This document shows positions 18,083-26,618 of a DNA stretch of 64,000 nucleotides, in pieces. Source of the DNA: Embleya scabrispora DSM 41855 (GTDB taxonomy: Bacteria; Actinomycetota; Actinomycetes; Streptomycetales; Streptomycetaceae); NCBI RefSeq assembly GCF_000372745.1, contig NZ_KB889667.1:62001-126000 (forward strand), read 5' to 3'. A program made the position numbers and the translations under genes. The stretch's first letter is position 1. Every line of letters begins with the position of its first letter. The notes beneath the pieces were generated by a model. The model had not been told where the DNA came from. It ran no database searches and saw only the letters and a list, made by a program, of their open reading frames with translations.

Positions 18083-19981
18083 ATGCCCGACCATCCGTCC
18101 GGCCGCCTCCGCCCCGTCGCCGTCTGCATCGTCGGCGCGGGTCCCGGCGGCGCGTCCGTCCTCGAGCGCCTCCTGGCCAACGCGCCCGAGTTGCTCGGTG
18201 ACCGTCCGCTGCACGTGCATGTCGTCGACCCCTACCCGCCGGGTGCGGGTCGGGTGTGGCGGCGGGCCCAGTCACCGCTGCTGTGGGCGAACTCGTTGGC
18301 CGCCGACATCACGCTGTTCACCGACGAGGTGTCCACGATCGAGGGGCCGATCCGTCCGGGACCCTCGCTGGCCGAGTGGGCCGCGGCCCGCACCGACGAG
18401 TTGCGCGAGGATCGTGGGTCTGCGGAACTGGAGCCGTTCGCAACGGAGTTGGCCGCATGTGGGCCGACCTCGTTCCCGTCCCGGCCACTGCTCAGCACCT
18501 ATCTGGCGTGGTTCTTCCGCTCCACCGTGGAGGGGGCGCCGGCCAACGTGCGGGTGATCGTGCACCAGACGGCGGTCGTGGACATCGTCGACGGGCCGCG
18601 CCGGCAGCGGGTCCGGTTGGCCGGGCGGCGGCCACCGCTCCAGGTGGACGCGGTGATCCTGGCCCAGGGACACCTGGACGCCGAACCGACAGCGGAGGAA
18701 CGCGAGCGGATCAGGTTCGCCCGCCGGCACGGGCTCGCGTACATCCCGACCGGGTACACCGCCGATCTGGACCTGGACGCGCTGCGCCCGGGCGAGCCGG
18801 TGCTGGTGCGCGGCATCGGGTTGGCGTTCGTCGACCTGATGGTGCGGTTGAGTCACGGCCGCGGTGGCGCGTTCGAGCGGGACGCGGCGGGTGTGCTGCG
18901 TTATCGGGCCTCCGGGCGCGAGCCGCTGCTGCTTGCGGCCTCACGCCGCGGCGTGCCGTACCGATCCAAGACCGGTTACTCGTGGACGGGTGAACGGCCC
19001 CCTTTGCCGCGGCACTTCACCGTCGAGGCGGCGCGTGCGACGGCGGATGTCTGGTCGTTGATCGGCAAGGAGTTGGCCGGCGCGCACTATCACCGGCTGT
19101 TCACCGCGCACCGCGAGCGCACCACGATGGAATGGGCCGAGTTCGACGCGGAGTTCGCCGCAGCGGCCGATCCGAGCGAGTTGATCGCCCGCGCGGTGCC
19201 GAATCCGGACGATCGCTTCGATCGGGCGCTTTTGGACCGGCCGGCGCAGGGGCGGCCGTTCGCCGACGAGGACGCGCTTCAGGAGTGGATGCACGCGCAC
19301 ATCGAGGCCGACCTGACGCGCCGGCACGATCCCGCCTACAGCCAGGATCTGGCCGTGATACACGCGCTGTTGAGTGTGTACGGGGTGGTGCTTCGGCTTC
19401 AGGACGCCGGTGATCCGGTGCCGGATCCGGCCCGGTTGCTCGGCTTCTTCAGCTATCTGGCCAGTGGTCCGCCGGGGCCGCGTCTGGAGGAGTTGCTCGC
19501 GTTGGCCCGGGCCGGGGTGATCCGCTTCCTGGGCGAAGACGTCGAGATAGCCGGCGACGACGACACCGGCGACTGGCGGGCGAGCAGTCCGAGTCTGCCG
19601 GGCGTACGGGTGCATACTCGCGCGCTGGTGGAGGCCCGGTTGCCCGATCCGTCGCTGGAGCGCACTCGGGACGCGCTACTGCGCCGACTGGCCGCGCGTG
19701 GCGAGGCGTCCACGGATTCGGCGGGCCGGCTGAACACGCGACCGGGCGACCGCCGGGTGGTGAACGTGCGCGGCGACGCGCATCCGGGTCGGTTCGCGGT
19801 CGGCCACGGTGTGGCGGGCGGCGCCGGGAGCGCGGGGTTCTCCCGGCCCCGCTTCGACGCGCCTGCGTTTCGGGTCAACGACGCGTTGGTGCGGGGCGTG
19901 TTGAAGCATTTGCGGGGCATCGGGCCCGCCGCCGATCGGGCTCTCGATCGGCTGGAACTTGTGACAGGAGCCACCCAGTGA
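18083..19981 (+). CDS. FAD/NAD(P)-binding protein (NAD_binding_9 type)
   Basis: A 632-residue cytoplasmic protein with an N-terminal dinucleotide-binding fold (VCIVGAGPGGASVLERL, residues about 14-30) and the conserved WANSLAADITLFTD stretch near 75-88, typical of the large FAD-dependent oxidoreductase-like family found in actinomycetes. A second nucleotide-binding motif (VLVRGIGLAFVDLM) lies near residue 245. The enzymatic reaction is unknown; a monooxygenase or dehydrogenase working with the adjacent GST is plausible. ATG 18083 follows GAGGGGAGAG. The stop overlaps the GST start (GTGA). The cysteine leader upstream suggests sulfur-responsive expression. Confidence 0.82.
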   Translation: MPDHPSGRLRPVAVCIVGAGPGGASVLERLLANAPELLGDRPLHVHVVDPYPPGAGRVWRRAQSPLLWANSLAADITLFTDEVSTIEGPIRPGPSLAEWAAARTDELREDRGSAELEPFATELAACGPTSFPSRPLLSTYLAWFFRSTVEGAPANVRVIVHQTAVVDIVDGPRRQRVRLAGRRPPLQVDAVILAQGHLDAEPTAEERERIRFARRHGLAYIPTGYTADLDLDALRPGEPVLVRGIGLAFVDLMVRLSHGRGGAFERDAAGVLRYRASGREPLLLAASRRGVPYRSKTGYSWTGERPPLPRHFTVEAARATADVWSLIGKELAGAHYHRLFTAHRERTTMEWAEFDAEFAAAADPSELIARAVPNPDDRFDRALLDRPAQGRPFADEDALQEWMHAHIEADLTRRHDPAYSQDLAVIHALLSVYGVVLRLQDAGDPVPDPARLLGFFSYLASGPPGPRLEELLALARAGVIRFLGEDVEIAGDDDTGDWRASSPSLPGVRVHTRALVEARLPDPSLERTRDALLRRLAARGEASTDSAGRLNTRPGDRRVVNVRGDAHPGRFAVGHGVAGGAGSAGFSRPRFDAPAFRVNDALVRGVLKHLRGIGPAADRALDRLELVTGATQ

Positions 19982-20000
19982 CCAGGAGCCACTCAGTGAC
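19965..20000 (+). repeat. Duplicated ribosome-binding-site/start segment
   Basis: Two adjacent 18-bp copies, AGGAGCCACCCAGTGACC and AGGAGCCACTCAGTGACC, differ by one base. Each contains GGAG and a GTG start in the same frame, so the GST can start at 19978 or 19996. It is a tandem duplication of a translation-initiation region. Confidence 0.8.
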
Positions 20001-20895
20001 CACACAGCTCGGTTACGCGAGCCCCGTCGACGTCGACACGTACGGTCCGTACGCGGTCACCGACCCGCGGTACCCGTTCGACGGTCTGATCGGTGACCCG
20101 GAATTCCCCGAGGAGGCCGGGCGATACCACCTGTATCTGTCGCAGGGCTGCCCATGGGCGCACATCGCCGCGATCGTTCGACATGCGCGCGGACTCACCG
20201 AGATCGTCGGTGCGTCCTATGTGGACGAGGAACGGGACGCGCGGGGTTGGGCGTTCCGCGAGCGGTTCGGCCCGGATCCGGTGAACGGGTTCACCCTGCT
20301 GCGGGAGGCGTACGAGGCGACGGCGCCCGGGTATGCGGGGCACATCTCGGTGCCGACCCTGTGGGACCGGTCCGGCGGTCGCATCGTGTCCAACGCGTTC
20401 GACGCCATTCCGAACAACCTGGCGACCAGCTTTGCCGGACTGGTCGACGAGCACGCGCCGGACCTGTATCCGGAGGACCTGCGCGAGGCGATCGACATCA
20501 CCGACACCGACTTCGCCACCGCCGCGCGCAAGGGTGGCCTGTGGACGTCGGAGGAGGGCGAGACGATCAACACGCTGGAGCGCTCGGATGCGCATCTGGC
20601 GGACAAGCGCTACCTGTTCGGCAACCGATTCACCATCTCGGACATCCGGTTCTGGGTGAAGTTGCTGCGCTTCGCGCAGACCTACCGGGCCGCGATCACC
20701 CAGGACGGCCGCACCCTGGTGGACTACCCCAACCTGTGGGCGTACGCGCGAGACCTTTACACCCGGCCGGAGTTCCGCGAGACCACCGATCTCGCGGTGC
20801 AGGAGGAGAACCGGCTGCGTCGGTTCCCCGAGTCGCCGGCCTCCCCCACCGCCGAGCAGTGGGCGGCGCCGCAGGACCGGGCGACGCTGGGCTGA
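19978..20895 (+). CDS. Glutathionyl-hydroquinone reductase-like GST
   Basis: A 305-residue GST-fold protein of the YqjG/PcpF group, which removes a thiol adduct from hydroquinones through a catalytic Cys. YHLYLSQGCPWAHIA (about residues 44-58) holds the CPW active site. VPTLWDRSGGRIVSN near 125 and KRYLFGNRFTISDIRFWVKL near 205 are family hallmarks. GTG 19978 overlaps the upstream stop; GTG 19996 is equally equipped. It is about as long as the GST at 6758 and clearly related. Coupling to the FAD protein suggests consecutive steps or repair of quinone-thiol adducts. Confidence 0.88.
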   Translation: MTRSHSVTTQLGYASPVDVDTYGPYAVTDPRYPFDGLIGDPEFPEEAGRYHLYLSQGCPWAHIAAIVRHARGLTEIVGASYVDEERDARGWAFRERFGPDPVNGFTLLREAYEATAPGYAGHISVPTLWDRSGGRIVSNAFDAIPNNLATSFAGLVDEHAPDLYPEDLREAIDITDTDFATAARKGGLWTSEEGETINTLERSDAHLADKRYLFGNRFTISDIRFWVKLLRFAQTYRAAITQDGRTLVDYPNLWAYARDLYTRPEFRETTDLAVQEENRLRRFPESPASPTAEQWAAPQDRATLG

Positions 20896-21004
20896 TCCTC
20901 GGCTCGCCGATCCGACGCGGGGTCGGGTCGGTGTCGGTCCTGCGGGATGCGCCGCACGTTGGGACGCGTGCGCGCCGGGGATCCCGGGGTGGCGGGACCG
21001 GATC

Positions 21005-21046
21005 GGGGGTGCGCCGCCGGGCGGAGGGGGCCTGCGGCGCACCCCC
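21005..21046 (+). terminator. Hairpin downstream of the GST
   Basis: GGGGGTGCGCCGC and GCGGCGCACCCCC form a perfect 13-bp stem around a 16-base loop, 110 bases after the GST stop. There is no T-run, as is common in this group of bacteria. It separates the operon from the tRNA genes. Confidence 0.7.
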
Positions 21047-21128
21047 GGGGGTGCCGGGCGATCCGGTGCGGAGGCCCACCGGATCGCCCGGGTGGGGTGC
21101 GGAAATCGACCGGGCTTCGGCCCGGCCG

Positions 21129-21199
21129 GGTGGAGTGGCCGAGAGGCGAGGCAACGGCCTGCAAAGCCGTTCACGCGGGTTCGAATCCCGTCTCCACCT
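21129..21199 (+). tRNA. tRNA-Cys (GCA)
   Basis: A 71-base cloverleaf: acceptor GGTGGAG pairs with CTCCACC, discriminator T; anticodon loop CTGCAAA gives GCA; T arm GCGGGTTCGAATCCCGT. The CCA is not encoded. It is the first of two cysteine tRNAs here. Confidence 0.95.
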
Positions 21200-21303
21200 C
21201 GAAGGGAAGGACGCCGCGCGAACTGCGGGCGGTCGGCGCGGAGTTCCCGGCCTCGGGCCGATCGGAAGCCGGGGCACGGATGTTCGGGTGGATCGTCCGA
21301 TGC

Positions 21304-21374
21304 GATGGAGTGGCCGAGAGGCGAGGCAGCGGTCCGCAAAACCGTGTACGCGGGTTCGAATCCCGCCTCCGTCT
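21304..21374 (+). tRNA. tRNA-Cys (GCA), second copy
   Basis: A 71-base cloverleaf: acceptor GATGGAG pairs with CTCCGTC (one T-G pair), discriminator T; anticodon loop CCGCAAA gives GCA; T arm GCGGGTTCGAATCCCGC. It differs from the first copy mainly in the acceptor and anticodon stems, so it is not a recent duplicate. Confidence 0.93.
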
Positions 21375-21620
21375 CCGAGTTGGTGCAGGACGAGGGCGGG
21401 CGAGGGCGGGCGAGTTCGGCGATGTCGGCCGGGCGCGCCGCCCGATGAGGCGCTTGCGCGCGGGGGCGGGGCGGGGCGTGGGCGTGGGCGCGGGGGCGGG
21501 GAAAGATTCGGGCGCCTGGTGAACCTTGGCCCCTTTCGGGCCGCCCAAAGGATGGACGCCGTTCACCCGCAGTCCCGAGAATGTCCCGCACCTGTCCCTT
21601 TCGCTTTTCGGAGGCCCTGG

Positions 21621-24131
21621 GTGACATTCCGTCAGCAATCGTCTCGACGACGATCCGTGCCGAGTACGCGGCGGCGACGGATCGGTGTCGTGGCCACGAC
21701 CGTGGCCGGCGCCCTCGCCGGCGGCGCGCTCGTCATCGCGCCCGCTCCCGCCGTTGCGGCCCCCGCCGTGGACGTGTTGCTCGCCGAGGTGTACGGCGGC
21801 GGCGGCAACAGCGGCGCAAGCCTGAGCAACGACTTCATCGAGTTGGCGAACAAGGGGTCGGCCGCCGTCGCGGTCGACGGTTGGAGCGTGCAGTACCTCC
21901 CGGCCGCGCCCAAGCCGACCTCGGCCTGGCAGGTCACCGCGCTGACCGGTGCGGTGGCGCCCGGCGGCCGGTACCTGATCGGCGAGGCCAAGGGCGCCGG
22001 CGGCACCCTCGCGCTGCCCACGCCGGACGCGCAGGGTGCGATCAACATGTCCGGCACCGGCGGCACCGTCGCGCTGGTCCGCGGCACCACGGCGCTCACG
22101 TGCCTGACCGCGGCGGACTGCCTGGCCGACGGCCGGGTCGTGGACGTCGCGGGCTACGGCGACGCGGTGGTGCGCGAGGGCACCCCGGCGGCCGGCGCGT
22201 CGAACTCGGCCTCGGTGGCCCGGCCTTCATCGCTCGCGGACACCGACGACAACGGCGCGGACTTCGCGGCGGGCGCGCCGACGCCGCTCAACGCGCGTGG
22301 ACAGGGTCCGACCGACCCGGGTCCGGGCGAGCCCGAGCCGACGAACGCGCGCATCCACGAAATCCAGGGAACCACCCGGGTATCGCCGAAGAACGGCACC
22401 CGGGTGGCCGGCGTGCCGGGCGTGGTGACCGGTGTGCGCGGCTTCGGCAGCGCCCGCGGCTTCTGGTTCCAGGACACCCGACCGGACGACGATCCCCGCA
22501 CGTCCGAGGGCCTGTTCGTGTTCACCGGCACGGTCACCCCGAAGGTCGCGGTCGGCGACGCGGTCAAGGTGACCGGCAAGGTGGAGGAGTTCTACCCCGG
22601 CGGCGCGAACATCGGCGGCCAGTCGCTGACCCAGGTCACCGACGCCACGTGGGTGATCGACGCATCCGGACAGGCGCTGCCCGCACCGGCGTTGCTGGAC
22701 GCGGCGACCCTGCCGGACGCGTACACGCCCGCCGGGACGCCCTCGATCGAGTCGCTCGCGCTGGAGCCGTCGAAGTACGCGCTGGACCTGTACGAGTCGC
22801 TCGAAGGCCAGTTGACGCGCGTAGGCGAATCACGCGTGGTCGGCCCGAGCACCTCGCATGGCGAGTTGTGGGTCACCTTGGAGCCGACCCGGAACCCGAC
22901 CGCGCAGGGCGGCACGCTGTACAGCGGGTATGACGCGCAGAACGGCGGCCGGCTCAAGGTCGCGTCGCTGATCCCCTTCTCCCAGGAGCCGTTCCCGCAG
23001 GCGAACGTCGGCGACACGCTCACCGGCGAGACCACCGGCCCGCTCACCTACGACCAGTTCGGCGGATACTCGTTGGCCGCGACCACGCTGGGCAAGGTGG
23101 TCAAGGGCGCGCTGACGCCGGAGACGACGCGGGACCAGAAGAACAGCGAACTCGCGGTCGCCACGTACAACGTGGAGAACCTCTCCCCCAAGGACACCCA
23201 GGCCAAGTTCGACCGGCTCGCGAAGGGCATCGTCACCAGCCTGTCCACGCCGGACGTGGTGGCCCTGGAGGAGATCCAGGACAACAGCGGACCGACCGAC
23301 GACGGCGTGGTCGCGGCCGACCAGACGCTGGACAAGCTGGTCGCGGCGATCAAGGCGGCGGGCGGACCGGCCTATTCGTGGCGCTCGATCGAGCCGGTCG
23401 ACGGCAAGGACGGCGGCCAGCCGGGCGGCAATATCCGTAACGCGTTCCTGTTCGACGCTACGCGCGTCGAGTTCGTGGACCGTCCCGGTGGCGGTTCCAC
23501 GAGCGCGGTGGGTGTCGACAAGGACTGGCTGGGGCGTACCCGGTTGACCCAGTCCCCGGGCCGGGTCTCCCCCGCGGACCCGGCGTGGGAGAACAGCCGC
23601 AAGCCGCTCGCGGCGGAGTTCCGCTTCCGCGGCAAATCGGTGTTCGTGATCGCGAACCACTTCGCCTCCAAGGGCGGCGACCAGGCGTTGGACAGCCGAT
23701 TCCAGCCGCCGACGCGCAGTTCGGAGGTCCAGCGGGTGGCGCAGGCGAAGGTGCTGCGCGCGTTCGTGGACGAACTGCTGAGGTCCGACCCGAAGGCGAA
23801 TCTGGTGGTGCTCGGCGACCTGAACGACTTCGCGTTCTCGCCGACGCTCAAGACACTCACCGACGGCGGCGCACTGCGCAAGATGGTCGACACGCTGCCC
23901 GCGAACGAGCGTTGGGGGTATGTGTTCAACGGCAACAGCCAGATGCTCGACCACATTCTGACCAGCCCGCGGATCAGCCGCTTCGAGTACGACATCGTGC
24001 ACGTGAACGCGGCGTTCGCGGACCAGGCGAGCGATCACGATCCGCAGGTGCTGCGCGTGCGCCCGAGCACGGGCAACGACTTCCTGGATCTGCTGGAGCG
24101 GCTGTGGGAGGAGCTGTTCGAGCGGTCCTGA
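21621..24131 (+). CDS. Secreted ExeM/NucH-type endonuclease with lamin-tail domain
   Basis: An 836-residue exported nuclease. The first 48 residues are a long arginine-rich signal peptide ending near PAVAAPAVD. A lamin-tail-like domain follows (LAEVYGGGGNSGASLSNDFIEL), then an OB-like region (residues about 240-500) and a C-terminal endonuclease/exonuclease/phosphatase domain with VATYNVENLS, NHFASKGGD, LGDLNDF and SDHDPQVL. It should degrade extracellular DNA and so supply phosphate or nucleotides. GTG 21621 follows GGAGG at 6 bases. The gene stands alone after the tRNA genes and faces the M28 peptidase. Confidence 0.9.
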   Translation: MTFRQQSSRRRSVPSTRRRRIGVVATTVAGALAGGALVIAPAPAVAAPAVDVLLAEVYGGGGNSGASLSNDFIELANKGSAAVAVDGWSVQYLPAAPKPTSAWQVTALTGAVAPGGRYLIGEAKGAGGTLALPTPDAQGAINMSGTGGTVALVRGTTALTCLTAADCLADGRVVDVAGYGDAVVREGTPAAGASNSASVARPSSLADTDDNGADFAAGAPTPLNARGQGPTDPGPGEPEPTNARIHEIQGTTRVSPKNGTRVAGVPGVVTGVRGFGSARGFWFQDTRPDDDPRTSEGLFVFTGTVTPKVAVGDAVKVTGKVEEFYPGGANIGGQSLTQVTDATWVIDASGQALPAPALLDAATLPDAYTPAGTPSIESLALEPSKYALDLYESLEGQLTRVGESRVVGPSTSHGELWVTLEPTRNPTAQGGTLYSGYDAQNGGRLKVASLIPFSQEPFPQANVGDTLTGETTGPLTYDQFGGYSLAATTLGKVVKGALTPETTRDQKNSELAVATYNVENLSPKDTQAKFDRLAKGIVTSLSTPDVVALEEIQDNSGPTDDGVVAADQTLDKLVAAIKAAGGPAYSWRSIEPVDGKDGGQPGGNIRNAFLFDATRVEFVDRPGGGSTSAVGVDKDWLGRTRLTQSPGRVSPADPAWENSRKPLAAEFRFRGKSVFVIANHFASKGGDQALDSRFQPPTRSSEVQRVAQAKVLRAFVDELLRSDPKANLVVLGDLNDFAFSPTLKTLTDGGALRKMVDTLPANERWGYVFNGNSQMLDHILTSPRISRFEYDIVHVNAAFADQASDHDPQVLRVRPSTGNDFLDLLERLWEELFERS

Positions 24132-24177
24132 CGGTCTGAGCAGTCCGGGCCGTCCGGGTGGTGGGGCTGCCCGGGCG

Positions 24178-24202
24178 GTCCGGGCAGTCGGGCTGCCCGG
24201 AC
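24178..24202. terminator. Bidirectional terminator hairpin
   Basis: GTCCGGGCAG pairs with CTGCCCGGAC around a 5-base loop in the gap between two convergent genes. It sits among further GTCCGGGC repeats (24143-24210). Confidence 0.65.
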
Positions 24203-24220
24203 CATCCGCTGCTTTTGGAA

Positions 24221-25480
24221 CTACCCGGTGACAACGGGCCGTTCGACCTGGGACAACGCCCGTGCCGCCGCTTCCGCGAGTGCGCAGGCGTCGGCGACGC
24301 AGTCGTAGTCGACGTGTTCGGGCAGGTCCGTGTGCAGGTGGTAGTGCGGGATCAGCTTCTGGTCGTCGATCGAGACCAGGGTCGCCGTCGGGTAGCCGTG
24401 CCGGTTGGGCACCACGCCGTCGGTGGAACTGCGCGAGCGCAGTCCGGTCAGCACCGCGATGTCGTTGCGGGTGGCGCACTCGGAGAGCAGGTTGTTGAAC
24501 GGGATGTCGTAGGGCTCCATGCGCAGCGGGCCCTCGGCCTCCAACAGGACCAAATTGCCGGATCCGACCGTGTCCACGTTGAGGAACCATGTGCGTTCGC
24601 GATCGAGTTCGGGGAAGTGGCGGCGGGCGAAACCGCGGATGCCCTCCTGGAGCGCCTCCTCGGCGCCGGCCGATACGAGCAACACCCGCACGCCGTCCAC
24701 GGGTTCGTCGCGCAGGGTGGTGGCGAGCGCGACCAGCACGGCGACCCCGGACAGGTTGTCGTTGGCGCCCGGGACCGCGCGGCTGCGACCGATCTGGGTG
24801 AACGCGGCCGTACTCACCGCAGCGAGGCCGATCCCGGCGCGGCGCATGCCCTTGGACCCGGTGGCCGCGCCGAGTGCGATCAGGGCGGGGCCGGCGACCA
24901 CCGGCCACCACAGCGGCGGGTTTTCGCTCGCCTTGTCCAGCAGATGCGGGTAGCGGGTGGCCACCCAGCGCGCGGCCCGCTCGTCGAACACCGCTCCCGT
25001 GGGCGCCGCGTCGTGATGTGCCGTCACCACGAGGGTGCGCGCGGCATCGGGGTCGCCGACGGAGGCGACCACGTTGTACGCGCTGCGCCGGCGGCCGCCG
25101 AGCGCGCGGCGGGCGTACTGGCCGCGATAGGAGATGTCGTCGGCGATGCCGAGTGTGGCCGCGGCGGCGACCAGCGTTGCCGCGACCCGCGATCGCCCTG
25201 CGAGCAGACCCGCCACCGTCGCGATGGCGGTGAGCGTCCCGATCGGGCGCGCGTACGACGCGTAGGCCGGCTCCTCCTCGACCACGGCGTCCCCGGCCCC
25301 GAGTTCGCGCAACATCTCCGCGATCCGCTGCGCCGCCTCGCGCTCGCCGGCCGAGGTGGGCAGCCGTTCGATCTCAGCCAACGGCTCGATCACGGCCCGC
25401 AGTTCGGCCTCGGACGGCCGGCGCGACCGCTTCCCGTGGCGGTGCCCCCGATGTGCGTCGTTTCCCCCGCGGCTCGTCAT
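24221..25480 (-). CDS. Membrane-associated M28 family peptidase
   Basis: A 419-residue zinc aminopeptidase-like protein. The M28 metal and catalytic residues are visible in order: VTAHHDAAP (His, Asp), PGANDNLSG (Asp), SAGAEEALQEG (Glu pair), FLNVDTVG (Asp) and HYHLHTD (His). Hydrophobic segments near residues 80-115 and 185-215 suggest a membrane-embedded form. The N terminus is rich in His and Arg. ATG 25480 was taken as the start because no better ribosome-binding site was found. It would trim peptides at the membrane; the substrate is unknown. Confidence 0.85.
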   Translation of the reverse strand: MTSRGGNDAHRGHRHGKRSRRPSEAELRAVIEPLAEIERLPTSAGEREAAQRIAEMLRELGAGDAVVEEEPAYASYARPIGTLTAIATVAGLLAGRSRVAATLVAAAATLGIADDISYRGQYARRALGGRRRSAYNVVASVGDPDAARTLVVTAHHDAAPTGAVFDERAARWVATRYPHLLDKASENPPLWWPVVAGPALIALGAATGSKGMRRAGIGLAAVSTAAFTQIGRSRAVPGANDNLSGVAVLVALATTLRDEPVDGVRVLLVSAGAEEALQEGIRGFARRHFPELDRERTWFLNVDTVGSGNLVLLEAEGPLRMEPYDIPFNNLLSECATRNDIAVLTGLRSRSSTDGVVPNRHGYPTATLVSIDDQKLIPHYHLHTDLPEHVDYDCVADACALAEAAARALSQVERPVVTG

Positions 25481-25567
25481 CCCGCCACGATGCCACGCCC
25501 ACCGGCACCCTGTCCGCCCCGCCGAGCACGTTTGTTACCGGCGAGTCGGTTCGAGGGGGGTGGGCCC

Positions 25568-25621
25568 GGCTCCGGGGGCTCCGGGGGCTCCGGGGGCTCC
25601 GGGGGCTCCGGGGGCTCCGGG
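25568..25621. repeat. Tandem repeat, six 9-bp units
   Basis: Six perfect copies of GGCTCCGGG in the 180-base gap between the M28 peptidase and the EamA transporter. No gene covers it, so the 3-base periodicity does not reflect a protein repeat. Confidence 0.9.
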
Positions 25622-25660
25622 GAGGGTGGGCTCGGGCAATGGGCTCAGTCCGGCGCAGCC

Positions 25661-26581
25661 CTAGCAGCGCCCGGGCGCGTCCACCGCCCCCGGCAGGTCC
25701 GTGGTCTCGTCGGTCGCCGCGGCCGGGGTCGCGTTCTTGCGCGTGGCCAGTACCGCTCCGCTCAGGATCAGCACGAAGGACGCCCCGATCGCGAGCGTGA
25801 AGTTCTCGTCCAGGATCAGCACCCCGGCCGCCACGGCGACCGCGGGGTTGACGTACGTGATCACCGTCGCCCGCGCCGCGCCCACCTCGCGCACCAGTTC
25901 GAAGAAGATCACCATCGCGATCGCGGTGCACACCAGCGCCAGCACGCCCATCGCACCCAGCGCCTTGCCGCCCGGCACGTGCGAAGGCCACTGCACGGCG
26001 GCGAGCGGTACGTACACCAGCGCGGTGAAGCCCAGACACACCACGGTCATCGGCAGGCTCGGCACGTCCTTGAGCCTGCGTTCCGCCACCAGCGCCGCAC
26101 CCGCGTAGCACAGGGCCGTCGCGAGCACCTCGAGCGCCGCCCACGGGTCCCCGCCGCCCAGCGTGGGGCCGGCCAGTACCGCGACCCCGCCGAACCCGAT
26201 CGCGAGGCCGGCCCAGCGCACCGGCCCCATGCGCTCGGTTCCGCCGATCAGGTACACCAGCACCGCCCCGAAGATCGGTACCGAAGCGATCAGCAGGCCG
26301 GTCGTCGAGCTGGACAGCCGCCGTTCGGCGTCCGACAACATCCACCAGGGCCCGACGAACTCGGTCACCGCGAACACCAGGAGCGGCCACTTGTACGGGG
26401 CCAGTCCCCGCATGCCCGCGCCCCGCAGCGCGAACGGCAACAGCAGCAGGGCCCCGAGTCCGGTGCGCACGAACACCAGCACACCGGGCGACACCTCGTC
26501 CACCGCGACCTTGATCAGCAGGTACGGGATCCCCCAGATCACGCACATGCACGCGAACAACAACGCTCCACGACGACTCAC
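25661..26581 (-). CDS. EamA-family (DMT superfamily) transporter
   Basis: A 306-residue inner membrane exporter with about ten helices in two EamA repeats. It starts LLFACMCVIWGIPYLLIKVAVD and the second repeat contains VIFFELVREVGAARATVITYVNPAVAVAAG. Proteins of this group export metabolites or amino acids. The GTG start at 26581 lies 37 bases from the end of the AraC regulator gene on the same strand, so the two may be co-transcribed. The substrate is unknown. Confidence 0.88.
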   Translation of the reverse strand: MSRRGALLFACMCVIWGIPYLLIKVAVDEVSPGVLVFVRTGLGALLLLPFALRGAGMRGLAPYKWPLLVFAVTEFVGPWWMLSDAERRLSSSTTGLLIASVPIFGAVLVYLIGGTERMGPVRWAGLAIGFGGVAVLAGPTLGGGDPWAALEVLATALCYAGAALVAERRLKDVPSLPMTVVCLGFTALVYVPLAAVQWPSHVPGGKALGAMGVLALVCTAIAMVIFFELVREVGAARATVITYVNPAVAVAAGVLILDENFTLAIGASFVLILSGAVLATRKNATPAAATDETTDLPGAVDAPGRC

Positions 26582-26618
26582 GGCCGTGTCCCCTCAATCT
26601 CTTGATCGAAGAGGATCT

